In this document: in pieces, positions 12,953 to 27,259 of the stretch
How the letters are laid out: every line of letters begins with the position of its first letter
Numbering within the stretch: position 1 is the stretch's first letter
Source of the DNA: Ceratorhiza oryzae-sativae
Taxonomy: Eukaryota; Basidiomycota; Agaricomycetes; Cantharellales; Ceratobasidiaceae
Length of the DNA stretch: 64,000 bases
Reading direction: 5' to 3'
Assembly (NCBI GenBank): GCA_030998015.1
Contig: JARWMV010000236.1
Span: forward strand, 1,240,001 to 1,304,000
Notes under the pieces: model-generated
The model's database searches: none
What the model was told of the DNA's origin: nothing
The model's input: only the letters and a program-made list of their open reading frames with translations
Position numbers and translations under genes: made by a program

Positions 12953-15900
12953 ATGCTGTCTGTTTTGTTCCACAAAACCAGCAAGCCTCATATCCCCCAG
13001 TGGGAACGCCGAAGCTTACCAACTAGTATCGTCACTCTAACGACTACCACAGCATCGACCATGGGTGGCGACAGAACAATGTCACCTCTCTCCCTTCTCC
13101 TGTTACTCCTCCGACTACCACTGATCAGCCGACATCCGATCAAGCTGGGCTGCAGAATCCGCCTCGCACCAAGCCATCCACTATCGACACCAGCGTGGCC
13201 GTTGAGGAGAATTCGACTCGGCCTATAATAGAAACCAAGCCTACGTCGAGTACTGTTGACAGTTTTGTGTCAGCCGCGAGCACTCCCGTCAGTGCTCGCC
13301 CGGGTCGACCTAGCCGGTCATCACCACCCGTACCCTCTGATTTATCATCGGACGCCCCCCCACCAGTTCCACCCAAGGACCATCCTCTTACTCCCATCAC
13401 ACCGACAAATGGCGCTCGGAGAGGCGGTGTGGCCGAGGGCAAATCTACCACAGGCCGAATTGTTACGCATAACCTAGATTCGCCTGCCGATTTGTATACT
13501 CTAACACCCTTGCGCGCTCACTATCTCAAGAAAACCCTCATATCTCTGCAGTTTACGGAGGAGCTCAAAATTCTTACGACTCAGCCGTCTAATTCCTCGA
13601 TCTCAACACTTTCATATCTAGGTGCACCGTTCACTCCACTCCCACGCGATGTTCCGCGTCAGGATCTTCCCTTTCTGCGATTCATGTTTCGCCAGTTTGC
13701 CCTTACCTTTCCTTTCCTTGCCGCCGCGCCCAAGGATTTCTTTCCCAGCAAGTTCCAGCCTTTTATTGCCTCTGTTGTCTCGCGCAACCTCTCATCCGCA
13801 ACTAATCTATTGGAAGGCGACGACGCACAAGCAAATGATGGACAGCAAATACTGAACAAGGCCGAAAAGCACCTTGCCCTACTCTTGGGCGCCGCTATGA
13901 AGTTGATCGAGAACGAGGAGGTTGTCCGTCTCAGCCAGGCTGATTTGGCACGAATTGAGCGCTCTGCGGAGAGGAGACGTAGGAAAGCTGCAGCTGCTGG
14001 AGGAGCTGCCAGGGCCGAGGTTTTTGATGTCAACGTTGTGGCTGTAAGGGCAATTACGGATAAGGGGAGGGTTAGGTCAAAGATCCACGAAGTGTGTATA
14101 CACACACTCATTGACCATCCGAGTTGCTAATCGTTACACCAGGAATTCGTTATTCGAACACGACGTACGGGACAACCAGACGTCTTTGTGTCACGGCGGT
14201 ACGGCGATTTCAAGTCCCTTTCTGATGAGGTATGCCTTGTTTCGATTTTGAGATTCGGTTTACTGAGTGGGTATCCCAGCTTCGGAAGCATCACCCCATG
14301 GAGGAAATCCGACCTCCTCCCCCAAAAGATCGTAGCCAGGTGATCGTCAACAGTCCTACAAACAATGCCTTCTCCATCCGTTCTTATCTCTACGGTTCTA
14401 CAACGCCCACCTCTCCTGCTGGCCCTTCATCTCCCGCACCAACCAATGACTCATCTGAAACAGTTGGGTCATCAACGGCTGCGCCGATCCAGTCTCTGTC
14501 CCGCGAGAAGAATAGGTTAACCCTTCGTGGCTATCTGCACAGCCTTCTTTCGCACTCTTCGACAGTTGCGAGCTCACCAGTCCTTCGAAGCTTCTTGCTC
14601 AGTGGTCCCATTAGATTGACTGAGGAGGAGAAACGGGATGCTGAGCGCCGCGAGGAGGCGGATCGAGTGCGAGAGGAGGGCAAGAAGAAGTTTGCAGAAG
14701 AGGTCACAGCTAGAGTTGAGGTTTTGAGGGAGGCAGTGAGGGGTGTTCGGGGTGACATGATGGGTGCTGGTGAGTAGTAATAAGACGAAGCACGTCAGCG
14801 CATGTATTAACAACTGCCATCAGACGGTCTAAGTCGCGTTTTCGAAACGATCAAGACAACCCCAGATGTACGAAGCCTGCCAGCTGACTATCAAGCTGTA
14901 TTAGAATGGGCACGGATATCGTATGTATCACTGGATCTAAGGTTTATACAAGTAGCTTACTCGATCTACCAGGCTCGCTTCGACGATCTTCCAGCATTTG
15001 GTTGCATCGGATTCTGCCTCAGAAACACTGCCAATCTGAAGAGGCTCCATGGCCTTATGCCTTATTTTGTCATGAAAGGGATACTCAAAGTCAGCAATCC
15101 TATGGCGATGATTCGAGGTGCATATATTTCGGTTGTTGCAAGCCGTTCGATACCTAACTCTTAACATAGGGATGCTAGACCTATTCCTGGCAACTCCATT
15201 CGGTGGAAAAAGCCTGTTGCAAAGGTAGGTCGACCGTGCTTCAACTTAAATATATACTACCCTATGTCTATCCTAGAATGTTCACCAACTCGCTTTCGGA
15301 AGAGGTCAAGGCGTTGCAAGAGGACATCGAGGCCGTCGAGGAGAAGATGAGGATCCCGTCCTTTGCCAAAAGATACGACAATTCATCAATGCACCTCCGG
15401 ACATCCAAAAACTTTTCAAGGCTGATGCACAGGCGGAAAACCTGAGTATCATTTCCGTGATCCTTCGTTCTGAAGAACCTCCGACCCTCAGTCGCCCCCA
15501 ACTACATCGAGTTATGAGAGCTAACCGTGCACATGCCGAATACACACGCCAAAAGGCTGAACTGAGCGATTCTGACGAAGATGAAGGGCCACAAAATGAG
15601 GATGCTTGGCTGTTCGAGGACCTTGGGATATTGTTGAAACTATATGCACGCTTGCGAGATCGTGAGCAATTGATTGCTTTGGTATTTGAAGTGAGTGAAT
15701 GTAATAGATGACATAGTATCACGCTCACTCTTTCGCAGGGCACGACTTCTGAGCTTTTGAAGGATATCATCACAATCTTCTACACCCTCTTGCACAGGTC
15801 TACAAGGCCGCAAGTATTGCAGATTCCCTCGGAGATCTTCAGAATTTTATCAACGATCTTATTCGAACAGTCGAGCAGGTAGACGAACGTGAGTATAGGC

Positions 15901-16876
15901 AAGATTCCGTGAAACAGTGTTCTTACGGTGACCTCAGTGTCTCAGGTCAACCCTCATCGAACTGTGCAGACCTTTATTGACCTTGTTGCGCGTCATGAAC
16001 AAGCGTTCTATGGATTCGTACACAAAGTTCACTCCAAGGGCGAGGGTTTATTCGATGGCCTTATGAAGTGGATCGAGCTCTTTATTGGCCTTATGCGCGA
16101 AGGCCTCGGGCAGCCCATGAGCTTAGAATTCATCCTACCACACGGAGAAAGCGAAGAACGCGCGCAGATTATCCGCGAGATCGACACCGTCGCGCTATAT
16201 CACTATAAACTCAAGCTGGCTCATGAGGACAAGATTCGAAAGCGGTTTGGGCGTAGTGCGAACGCCAACGCGAGTGTTGAGGATCAAGAAGAGGCTGCGG
16301 CGCAGGAGTTTATGGCGGACATTGTGCGCGATATGCAGTTCAGCGACGTCGTTCGAGGCGAGGCCGGTGACTTGGCTGCCGAATCGGAGAGTGGAAGCGA
16401 AGAATACAGCGATGGCCCGGAAGATACAGACAGCAGTGAGGAGGATTCCTCTGAGGATGTCTCCGAGTCAGGGACCGCAGAAAACGATGCACGATCAAAT
16501 CCACCGCACTCGGCTCCGCTTCCTGAGAAGCATTCGAGCGCGACTGTCAAGGGCAGATCATCTCTCGAAGTCCCATCTCCAGCCAAGCTGGAAGCGCAGT
16601 CGGGGTCACGACATGCCCGCTCGCTCAGCCGTGAATCAACTTCACCAGAGAAGAAGGATAAGAGTGGAGGCCGGAGGCCGTTGCGTTCATCCCCAACTCC
16701 GGCTCCCCGACGTCGAAAGGCACAGGCCAACACTCTAAAAGAACCAGAGCTCAAGCAATTGCCTGAGTTGTTGCCAATCTTTGTAGAGTTGGTAAGTTGC
16801 ACCGCGGCTAGCAGAGTGCATAATTACTGATTTCCCTGCTTAGGTTCGACCGACACTTCAACCGCGCACAGTTTAA
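12953..16876 (+). CDS. PXB/PX domain protein, Ypr097w-like lipid-binding protein
   Basis: The order is: a disordered Pro/Ser N-terminus (PPVPPKDHPLTPITP); a helical PXB region (LRAHYLKKTLISLQFTEELK and on); a PX domain; and a long helical C-terminal domain. The PX starts EFVIRTRRTGQPDVFVSRRYGDF and has RPPPPK, after which about 70 Ser/Thr-rich residues are inserted before it resumes with KNRLTLRGYLHSLL. The C-terminal half contains FETIKTTPDVRSLPADYQ and MKWIELFIGLMREGLG, then an acidic Ser/Glu stretch and a basic tail ending RPTLQPRTV. This architecture is that of the fungal family of yeast Ypr097w, which binds phosphoinositides and sterol-linked membranes. At least nine exons. The first exon is not resolved: the main frame has no ATG before 13684 and a stop at 13024, so the start given is only approximate. 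Confidence 0.85.
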
Positions 16877-17135
16877 TATGATGGAATGAATATTTATTTG
16901 GATTTCTTCGAACGGGCTCTTATGTTCCATGTGACAATAATACTTGTATGCGCTAACTTTGCTATCTGTATGTTACCAGTGGTAGATTATTCCCTTTTCG
17001 GTTTTTGTTCTCCGTTAAACATTAAGAGGGGCATTATGCAAGGTTCACAACTGATATAGTAACAATTCTAGGATGTAATCAAAAAGCGGAACCCGTGCAT
17101 ACATGTATTGGTTTGAAATAGCGAGGAATAGATGG

Positions 17136-18980
<1,845 letters not shown>

Positions 18981-19229
18981 GCTGAAGGCTGGAGAAACAG
19001 TGACTGTGTCAAGGCGGATACACACGTGATTTGTTTTTGCACTGCGACCGGCGCTTGCCGCTCACATAAGGTGGGGCTCCATCATAATTTGCCTCATTTA
19101 GGGGTGTTCCCTGGCTTCCCTCGACATCCACCGCCCAGGAGGTGTTGGCCCCATTAGACTTTCTATGTTTATTCTAGACATACATTTGGCTCTGGGTAAC
19201 ACTTCTCGACCAAGTCGTGAGCTCTCGAA

Positions 19230-22200
19230 ATGTCGTCGAAACAGTCGAGCGTAAAGTCACTACCCTTCCTTACCATACCTGCTCGACCTGGCCCATCGCC
19301 GTCGGCCTCACCTGTCTTGTCTCATACACCCATCTTCACGGAATCGCCTTCCGTACCTCGTCAGCACAATCCCATCACTCTAAAGCCGGAGACGCCGCGA
19401 CACTTGTTAATACCCCAATTCGATAAACCTCTCACCCGTCTCGCAGAATCTCATGCTGGTGCTAAGTCTAAACACCACAAGCTTGTACGACACCACAAAA
19501 CTCTGTCCCACGACCTTTTGTCCACTTCCTTACAAAGTCCCGAACCCCACCGTCCCTCGCTTTTCGCCAAATTTCGCGTCCTCGAAGACAACAAACGGCT
19601 GACGGGATTCCAGTGCTACGCAGTAGAAAAATGGTATCTCCGTTTACCATCGTTCAATTTCTTCCAACGCTCACCATAATCCTGAATATAGGCTTGTTGA
19701 AAGAGACCCGGCCAACTGCCCTCTCACGACCATCACAGCCCAGACAAACGACGACAATGACGTGGTATGCAATTCCAACCTCCCCTTAAACGCCCCTTCT
19801 CAGTCTCAACTAGGTCAATGTTGCGGTTCTGGCTCCTCCCTTAGCCTGTTCCCCAGCTGCGGCAGAAGAAGAGCTGCAAGAGGTCCTGTATCAACTCAAA
19901 CGAACCGGTGCCAAGCCCCACGAGGTGTGTTTTTTAACTCTTGCTTGACCAAACTGTAACCTTCTGCTAGACTACACATGGTATTATCATGCTTACCTCA
20001 TTCAGTTCATTCCGAGGAGACCTCAACCTGATACACATCCCGGACGGAGACTCGGACACTCATCGATGTCAACTCTTTACAAATATCAACCTCGCTCGGA
20101 TGGGTTGTGCTGGTAGAAGCGCTCCATCGCTCGACCCAGCCCCCACCTCCACGCAAGAAAATTTCCTTGCACAATACGCTATCCCGGGTAGTGTTCCAGC
20201 CCTTGTCGGCTTCAACAACGTGGTTCTCGAGCTTGTACGCCTGGTGCAAGCTGCACTTGTTATTTTTGGCATTTTCCCCATAGACGTGGACCGAGATGGG
20301 TTGCTATGTGATCTCACGGTCAAGGGAATGCAACGATGGGTGACTGAGATCGGAGAACCCTATTTTCGTCTCGAGGTGTGTGTCTGTTCTAACAACGTAA
20401 CCCAATAATCTGATCGACACCCTTGAATGCGAAAAGCCGATGGCAGGTGTTTTGGAGCCGAGTGGGGTTGCTGCAATACTTAGCCTAGTCGCGACCTTTC
20501 GGTGGAAGATGTACGCCTTGGGTGCTTCTGCTGTAGGCATTTTTCATTTCCTTTTCAGCTTGTCCATCATACATTATACCATCCAGATACCTAAGGACCC
20601 GTTTTACGACCCCGAATCGGCGCTTGCCGCACTAGTGGCCTTCCAGGTGTGTTGCTGACGTTCTGGCTAGTCTCTCAAGCTACACACTCACTTTGCCCTT
20701 GTAGAAATCGCAGTCATCGCAGGAGCCAACACCATACCTCTCACTTTCACTTCTCAAAGAAGTCAATTCTGCACACGCAAAAGCAATCAAGCCAGAACCC
20801 TACAAGGTCCATAAGGCAATCATGCACCGATCTGAAGACTCCGAAGTTGAGACAATGAACATCGAAGTATTTGTGCGAGGGATTGTAGCTACCGGGAAAG
20901 ATGGGATTGACTCGTTCAGGTTTGTGTGGGCAGGCAAGGCACGAAAGGAGCGCAAAAAGGATCGAGAGGAGGATAAGGACACGACGGGAGAAAACGATGA
21001 AGTCTCCGAGCATATTGGGCGAATGTTGCGCAAGGGAGCCGGAGGTGTCCATGCCCTGGCGTCTGGTGTGGTAGATGGGGTAAAAGATGGCGTGAAGGAG
21101 CTTGGTGGATTGGCAAGGTCTCGAAAGGGGACCGATGTTCTACCTACTTTCAAGTTTACACAGTTAAGTCACTTTTATCATAGGGATTTGCTCGTGCTTA
21201 GCCAGCCTGTAGGAGCGACCCCGAGCCAGACGCAGACGTTGCACGTGAGTACAGTGATTTGTGCTGCTTTCCCAATGCCAACCAGCTTGCCTGTTACAGC
21301 CGCACCTCGCTCGACAAAGTCTTCTCTATTGGCCTTGCCCTCAGCCTCGAGCTCCATGTCTGAGTTGAATCGCGGTAACAACAAATATTTCGTATTCCCG
21401 TCCACCAGGCCAGGAAGCATCAAGTCGTTCAAGGCGGCAATGGCGGCAGAAGCCATGGGGCATATTGAGATGAGACCAAGGCTAAGACGGTGCGTCCGGT
21501 GCTTTGTCAACTTCTTCGCCAGATGTCACTGACATGGTTGACAGCACACGTACAGACGCGCGAGATGTATTCGCTGAACGAGACGAGGATGAGACGAGTC
21601 CAGTCTCTGGTTCAAGGCCTCCTTGTCATGATCTATCCGAGTTGGCTGCAGCGTGTCGAAACGCTCACAGGTCAGCTAGCTTAAACCATGTGTTTAATGG
21701 TTACGCGACTGATAATGTGTTCGTCCGTGTAGAAGCCGCAGTCTCAGTGACATCCATGCGCTCGATGAACCGAGCTGCTTGTCTATCGAACGAATGCGCA
21801 CCGATGTAGATCTTTGCGGACAATACCTGAAACTTCGAGATAAAGAAGCCAAGATGACACATGCCATTACCATCGCGCAGGTGAGTGAAACTCCAGAGCC
21901 CGACCAGGGTCAAGTTGACATGCCCCGGGTTGAAAGATCACCCTTGCTGCTGTACAACGGACTAACACACACCTCGAACGAGAGCTCACAGCTCATAAGC
22001 AAGCTCTGGAGACACTCACACCCAAAGCATACGAACTCCACAATCTCGCACGTACTTATCAAGGAGAGGCTGAAGATCTCAGCAAGAACTCTGAGATGTT
22101 AGAATACCAGCTCGATCGACTCGAAGAAGGTGTCAAAGATATGACTCGTGCTGTTGCTGGTGGGAGAAACCGGGTACGAGCTTTGCGCACGGAAGCTCGT

Positions 22201-22377
22201 CGCATTGGCGGCGTGCATGGGCTGGAGGATGATAGTGATTCGGACGAGGAAAGCGAATCGAGCACAAAGACAAAGCAGGGGATGATGCTGGGAATGCAAA
22301 GTGTAGTCGGAATGAAGAAACAGCTCGGAGCATGGTTAGGGATCGCTAGAGTACGAGCTGAACGGCCAAGCGAGTGA
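19230..22377 (+). CDS. STB6/STB2-like protein
   Basis: The N-terminus is disordered (many Pro/Ser). It is followed by the STB6-like N-terminal domain: RLTGFQCYAVEKW, LVERDPANCPLTTITAQ, LYQLKRTGAKPHE, TTHGIIMLTSFSSFRGDLNLIHIPDG, TNINLARMGCAGRSA and the later DVDRDGLLCDLTVKGMQRWVTEIGEP. The C-terminal third has an acidic/basic linker and a long coiled coil (ELHNLARTYQGEAEDLSKN..., LEYQLDRLEEGVKDMTRAV) with an acidic Ser-rich patch near the end. About ten or more exons. Yeast Stb6 and Stb2 are Sin3-associated proteins; the biochemical role of the family is unknown, so involvement in transcription is inference. The ATG at 19230 opens the frame with good context. Confidence 0.85.
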
Positions 22378-22563
22378 TAGCTTGGTTTCTTTTTTATACA
22401 TATGTTTTGGACTGGATCGGGTTCCCTTTTTGGTTGTGCAGATTTCGTTTGCTCTAGATACCACGCATTGCACGGATTTTATGTATTACGTAGACATTAT
22501 TTTCGATGATACACCTGGGCTATGATCCTACACGTAGATGAAAGTGAAACCATGAGCTGCAGG

Positions 22564-24012
22564 CTACTTGCGTACAACTTTGGCTTGGCTCTTTTTCATC
22601 GCTTTTTTGCGCTCCCGCTCTTCATACTATAAATACAACGATGAGCACATATATTCAACTGCCAGAAGGGAAACTCCTTGCCTTTTTCTGCTCTGCCGCA
22701 CTCAGGCGAGCAAGACGCTCTTCGGCAGCTTTGCGTTTTTCAGCGGCTTTCTTTTCCTCGGCCTAAACAAAGCATTAGAGATAGCTGGTATGAGATACAA
22801 CGACTCACCTCATCCCTCTTCTCCTTCTCGGCTTCCTTTTGTAGCTCGACATCCAGGTCAACGCGAGTCTTCTTGAGCTTCTTGTGGGTCTATGTGCGAA
22901 TAAATTAGCAACGTGTCATCAGAGTCAGCGATATACACACCTCGACTTTGAACGCGGCTTTGTGATCCACAACGTCAATAAGTTTGAAAACCTCCCTCAC
23001 AAGTGGGACGGTAGCAGCTGCCTCGCTCGGCTCGGGCACATAGAGTGACAACAGCAGATGGCGTTCGCGTAAATTCGCTGGGATTGGGCCTTCAGCCGGG
23101 CGTTCAGCTGGCTGGTCCGTGATCTATGACAGCATTTGTATTAGCACTGAACCAGCAAAGCGACACAGTCTTACGTACAAGCAAGTATTTCAAGTGCTTG
23201 ACGATAGACGGATCGTTCAAGACCTTTGTGAGGGCCTGCCCACTGGGAGACTTGAGTAGGACATCGGTAATGTCTGCGACTTCAGCCATAACAGAGAGAG
23301 TCGGTGCGACGGCAGCATTATCGGTTGTTTTAGTAAACGACTGATGACGTGTTAGTTGAAATGATGTATGCTGCGTGTAGCGATAGACTCACGACATCCC
23401 ATCGCTGTTTTCGCAGAGCCTGCATCTCATTCTTAGCCACGATACCCCACACAAAACCTTTTCCTTCGCCGTTCAGGCCGTCGGTGTCCCTCAGCTTTAT
23501 ATCAAGCAAGACTTCATCTTTCGGCGCATATTGCAAGTCAGTGAGACCATATGCCTTTTGGAAAAGAATTTGGAAGATGTCATGTCGAGGGAGCATGGTA
23601 AAGATGGTGTGCATGTAGTGAACGCCACGTCGGCCTGTCGAATAGACGAAAAAGTCCGAGGCTCCATCAGACAAGAGAGCGGAGCCGTTTGAGGGCCTGC
23701 TGAACTGAGAAAGGTACTCAGAAAAGTGGGCGCCGAACCTAGAGCGCCAACAACTTGTGCATTAGCGGTCACTCGGCATGCCTTGGACCAGACGCACCAT
23801 CTGCCTGCTCTCTTTTCGTTTAGGCTTTTCCCGAAGAAGTAGAGCACAAGATAAACGGCCAGAGCAATTAGGGCTAGTCCCTCGTACTTGAATTCAGCGG
23901 GTCGGAAAACAAAATTCCCCCAGCGGATCTGGTAGCCGTCATACTGCTCTGGCGGGAAGATGGCAGGAGACGGGGTGAGGAAGGAGAGAATGGAAGGGGG
24001 AAGTGCGGTCAT
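22564..24012 (-). CDS. CCDC47-like ER membrane protein (DUF1682)
   Basis: CCDC47 is an ER protein that works with the PAT complex at the translocon on multipass membrane proteins. The N-terminus is lumenal and short (MTALPPSILSFLTPSPAIF), followed by QYDGYQIRWGNFVFRPAEFKYEG and one TM helix (LALIALAVYLVLYFFG). The cytosolic domain includes GVHYMHTIFTMLPRHD, KDEVLLDIKLRD, GKGFVWGIVAKNEMQALRKQRWD and VPEPSEAAATVPLVREVFKLIDVVD. The C-terminal Lys/Glu coiled coil (AEKEKRDEAEEKKAAEKRKAA) ends KVVRK. Several introns are clear. An in-frame upstream ATG at 24117 exists but the shorter start matches the family. Convergent with the STB6-like gene, the two stops being only 186 bp apart. Confidence 0.92.
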
Positions 24013-24228
24013 TCCAGCCGGGTTCCAGACGACGACAGAGCTGAAGATGCGGCGTGTCGGTCGAGTCCAGAGGCTGTGAGAACTTGTCCAGTCCCTCTTA
24101 AATAGAGCACGTGCCAAGCTTCGATGACTTGAGCCATCAGAGCGCCACGACGACGCGGTCCGCGAATCAAGGTCGGTGGTGAGTTACAGCGCGGGCACAG
24201 GTCAATGCTAACAACGTCATCCCCAGAC

Positions 24229-24235
24229 TATAAAG
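24229..24235 (+). promoter_or_regulatory. TATA box candidate
   Basis: TATAAAG about 93 bp before the ATG at 24328, in the divergent region shared with the CCDC47-like gene. Positional inference only. Confidence 0.4.
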
Positions 24236-24327
24236 ATACCGAGGCTCGACTCGGAATGCTAGGCGCCTTACAAGTGGTCTCTTTACCGATTGGTTGTCTG
24301 TCGCTCGCTTAAGCGCCACAAGCTGCG

Positions 24328-24862
24328 ATGTCATCTTCAGCTCAGCCCGCTGAGACCACCCCGTCCGGCAGCTCTTCCACCATGCCCATCAAGAAGTCTC
24401 TCCCCCTCAAATCTATCAGCTATGAGCAATACGTGGTTCGGGTCGTCTCTCAGATGACCAAGGAAAAGGGCGCGATCGACCAAGTCTCGCTACGTGAGTT
24501 ACGATCTCACATCAACCAGCTCATTGACCGAGTTTCTTGCAGGCAATACTATGGGGCTGGCACCCTCGTATCTTATTGTTGACACCACAATGCTCTCGTC
24601 GTCAACCGTTGGCATTCAGACTTGGTCATCTGGCTTCCACAAGCTGGTCGATATTATGCTGGCACTACATACCCGCGATCAGCTCGAGCTTGAAACTGTG
24701 AACACTGCGTCACAGTCCTGCTCCGAGTGCTGGACGATGACATGCTCATTCAATGGGCTGGAGGAGGCCAAGGCTGGTGTTCGGAGTATAGCCGCTCGTT
24801 TACAGAGCATTCTCGATCCCAACGGGGTCACATACCGAGGAGAAAAGGTCTACGTGCCGTGA
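24328..24862 (+). CDS. Small protein of unknown family
   Basis: Exon 1 encodes MSSSAQPAETTPSGSSST, a disordered start, then PIKKSLPLKSISYEQYVVRVV and KGAIDQVSL. It ends at a GTGAGT donor (24493), with a TTTCTTGCAG acceptor at 24540. Exon 2 in phase gives NTMGLAPSYLIVDTTM, a helical-looking HKLVDIMLALHTRDQLELE, then EEAKAGVRSIAARLQSILD and the end TYRGEKVYVP. A Cys-rich stretch in the middle (SCSECWTM) may be a second small intron read through. I do not recognise the protein; no known catalytic or metal motif is seen. A TATA-like element upstream and a good start context support a real gene. It could also be the 5' part of a longer gene with the AT-hook protein, but the ATG at 25049 argues against that. 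Confidence 0.55.
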
Positions 24863-25048
24863 TTTTTACAACATTATATTTGATACCTCCGCCTCGCCTG
24901 TACATGTACCTTACGCACTGTTTGTTGAGTCTACACAATCACATTACTCGGCTATGACGTATGGGGACCGGATAACCACAGGGACCCCGTGGACTGCTGT
25001 CTGTGGTTGGAAGAGATCCCACCTTCAACGCCATCTATTTTTCGCAGA

Positions 25049-26325
25049 ATGTCTGCTCATCATGCAGATCACCCCCCATATCCTGCCCAGCAAGCCCACT
25101 TTACTGTCCCGCACCAACACCAGCCACATCCCCAGCCATCTTCAACGTCCCCACAGCCGCAGTACTACCACGCACCTCAGGACCATGCGAACGGATATAC
25201 AAATACGCAGGCGTACGTCGATAATACCCAACAAGCGGCATATCCCGTGCCTTCCACAGAATTACAGCAACGCCACCCCGCTCAAACACCAACTCGCACG
25301 AGCATGGTCCCGGCCCAGAGCGTAACTCGGGAAACTTACCAGTCACCCGTCATCGCACAACCGGGGACCGACTGGGCAAAGGATCTCATCAAGTCTGCGA
25401 GGAACGCGGAATTAAAGTGAGCTTAGATCTCCAGACGTGGCGGCGGTCAATTCACCGATTTGTCTCGAGGAAACACACTTTGACACTACAATTACACACT
25501 GCCCACATTTTGTCAGCACACTCTTCACTCGAACAGCGAAATGCTAAGCTGGAATCGGTTCGAGCCGAGAAGAACTGGCTGGAATCGGAGCGAGCTCGTT
25601 TGCTAGATTCCCTCCGTCAGGTCAACGAAGACAGGAGAAGGTATGTGGTTGATATCGATACGAAATGACACTGACATTTGTCCCAAGGTGGACTGACCGA
25701 ATCTGCTATCTTAAAAGAGATAAACGAATTCAAAACCCAGATCAAGACCATAAACGACGGCGAGTATGGAGCTGCTAAGAAGGAAGTCGACGCGATACGA
25801 TCGGAACTTGGGATGCCACCATTGCCCAGCCTCGAAGCCACTCTGAAAGAGAAAAGTGCCAGGTGAGTGTTGTGTGCTACCCTCGCTTTTGCACGCTCCC
25901 GATACCCTCGCTCCAATTCTCCAATCGCGGTGAATTGTCCCATGGCCTCTAGGGGCTTTGTTCCACGCACTTCCATATTTGGGACTGACGCTGGATCACC
26001 TACTGGAAGCTCTGCAAATAAACGTCGCCTCACACAGTCGAACGACACCTCCACGGAACAGGGCATCTCGAGTAGTGCTGCAAACGCCTCGGAAACACGC
26101 CCATCTCTGTATTCTGTGGCGCAAGCGAATGGGAATGGCGCTACCTCCGCCAAACGTGGTCCTGGGCGGCCGCGCAAGGTGCCTGTCGGTGGTAACAGTG
26201 TTCCAGGCTCGGCAGGTGCGAGCACACCCGACGATCAACCTCCGGTCAAACGTCCTCGCGGACGTCCAAAGGGCTCAAAAAACAAACCCAAGGCACCGCC
26301 CCCCGAGGATTCTGCCGTGGAGTAG
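25049..26325 (+). CDS. AT-hook DNA-binding protein with coiled coil
   Basis: The N-terminus is disordered and rich in His, Pro and Gln (MSAHHADHPPYPAQQAHF). It is followed by TDWAKDLIKSARNAELK and a coiled coil spanning two exons (HSSLEQRNAKLESVRAEKNW, ILKEINEFKTQIKTIND). The C-terminus carries two AT-hooks: KRGPGRPRKVP and KRPRGRPKGSKNKPK, each with the GRP core that inserts in the minor groove of AT-rich DNA. It ends EDSAVE. Introns follow GTGAGC (about 25416) and GTATGT (about 25640) donors; the second junction is not perfectly in phase as I read it, and a further intron lies near 25862-25950. It is probably a chromatin-associated protein; the specific role is unknown. Confidence 0.78.
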
Positions 26326-27259
26326 TTTTTGTCACGATCACTCGGAATAGGGTACTTGTTGCCTTTTTGACACAAGTATATGCTTCCGTTCTTCACTTTG
26401 CTGTGTTGTTCGACTTGTTCCAGTTCACATTTGCTATTCATTTGTAATATATAAGGCTACTCTGTGAGACCCTTTCTAATTCTGTACGTTTTGGCCTTAG
26501 TATAATCCAACTAGTGTGCGGGTCGTGTCTCCGCCGACCCACAAATACTGGGCGAGTTCGGGACCGAAATTAATATACCGCTTGATACGACATATGTGGC
26601 TTGAATCATCTGGCGGTTATACCGGCATAGCGTGTTGATAATGATGATGTCAAGGGTGTGCACCAGGACCGAGTTGATATGAGTAAATGCGTGCGCTCGT
26701 GGTGATCAGGTAGAGCGCCCTCGGCGCTTTTTGGGTCGCACCTGACGACCATCTATTCAACGACTGACTGAATGCTGGCGCTACTGAAATGCGCCCTTTT
26801 CTAGGGGTGCTGCAATCAACCCAGCTGAGATTGGATTGTACGGGTTCAACTGAACACAAGACACGGGCGCGCAACATGCCCCTGGTCTTTGGCTCCTATT
26901 CCCGATGGCCCTAGCCGATCCTGTGTGCGGCCCCGTCCGAAATATATTACACAAGCTCGGACATCTACTCGCTTGGACTCTGCGACATAACTTAGAGCCC
27001 TTGCCACAGTTCATTTCACAAAACTTCTTTCCCTTTTCGGAACATGCGCACCACTGATGTCTGCGATCCAGCCGGGTCTTTGTGTTGAGATCGTGTCTTG
27101 CACTAGTTAGGGGCCAGAGGGGCACGTCCAATCTCGTGCGATCCACGGGCGTAGGCTTCCATGTCATCCGCCTGTCGATCCTGGGCTTATATACGGGCTG
27201 TTGGCAGCTGCCTGTTTCAATCCTCCAACTCTCTCGTTCTTTCTTCTCTGCGTGCTGCC
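26326..27259. other. Intergenic, cyclin promoter region
   Basis: About 0.93 kb without a supported gene. The minus-strand frames are short and basic and show no domain. A TTATATA element close to the cyclin start is listed separately. Confidence 0.5.
27187..27193 (+). promoter_or_regulatory. TATA box candidate of the cyclin gene
   Basis: TTATATA about 67 bp before the cyclin ATG. Inferred from position. Confidence 0.4.
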
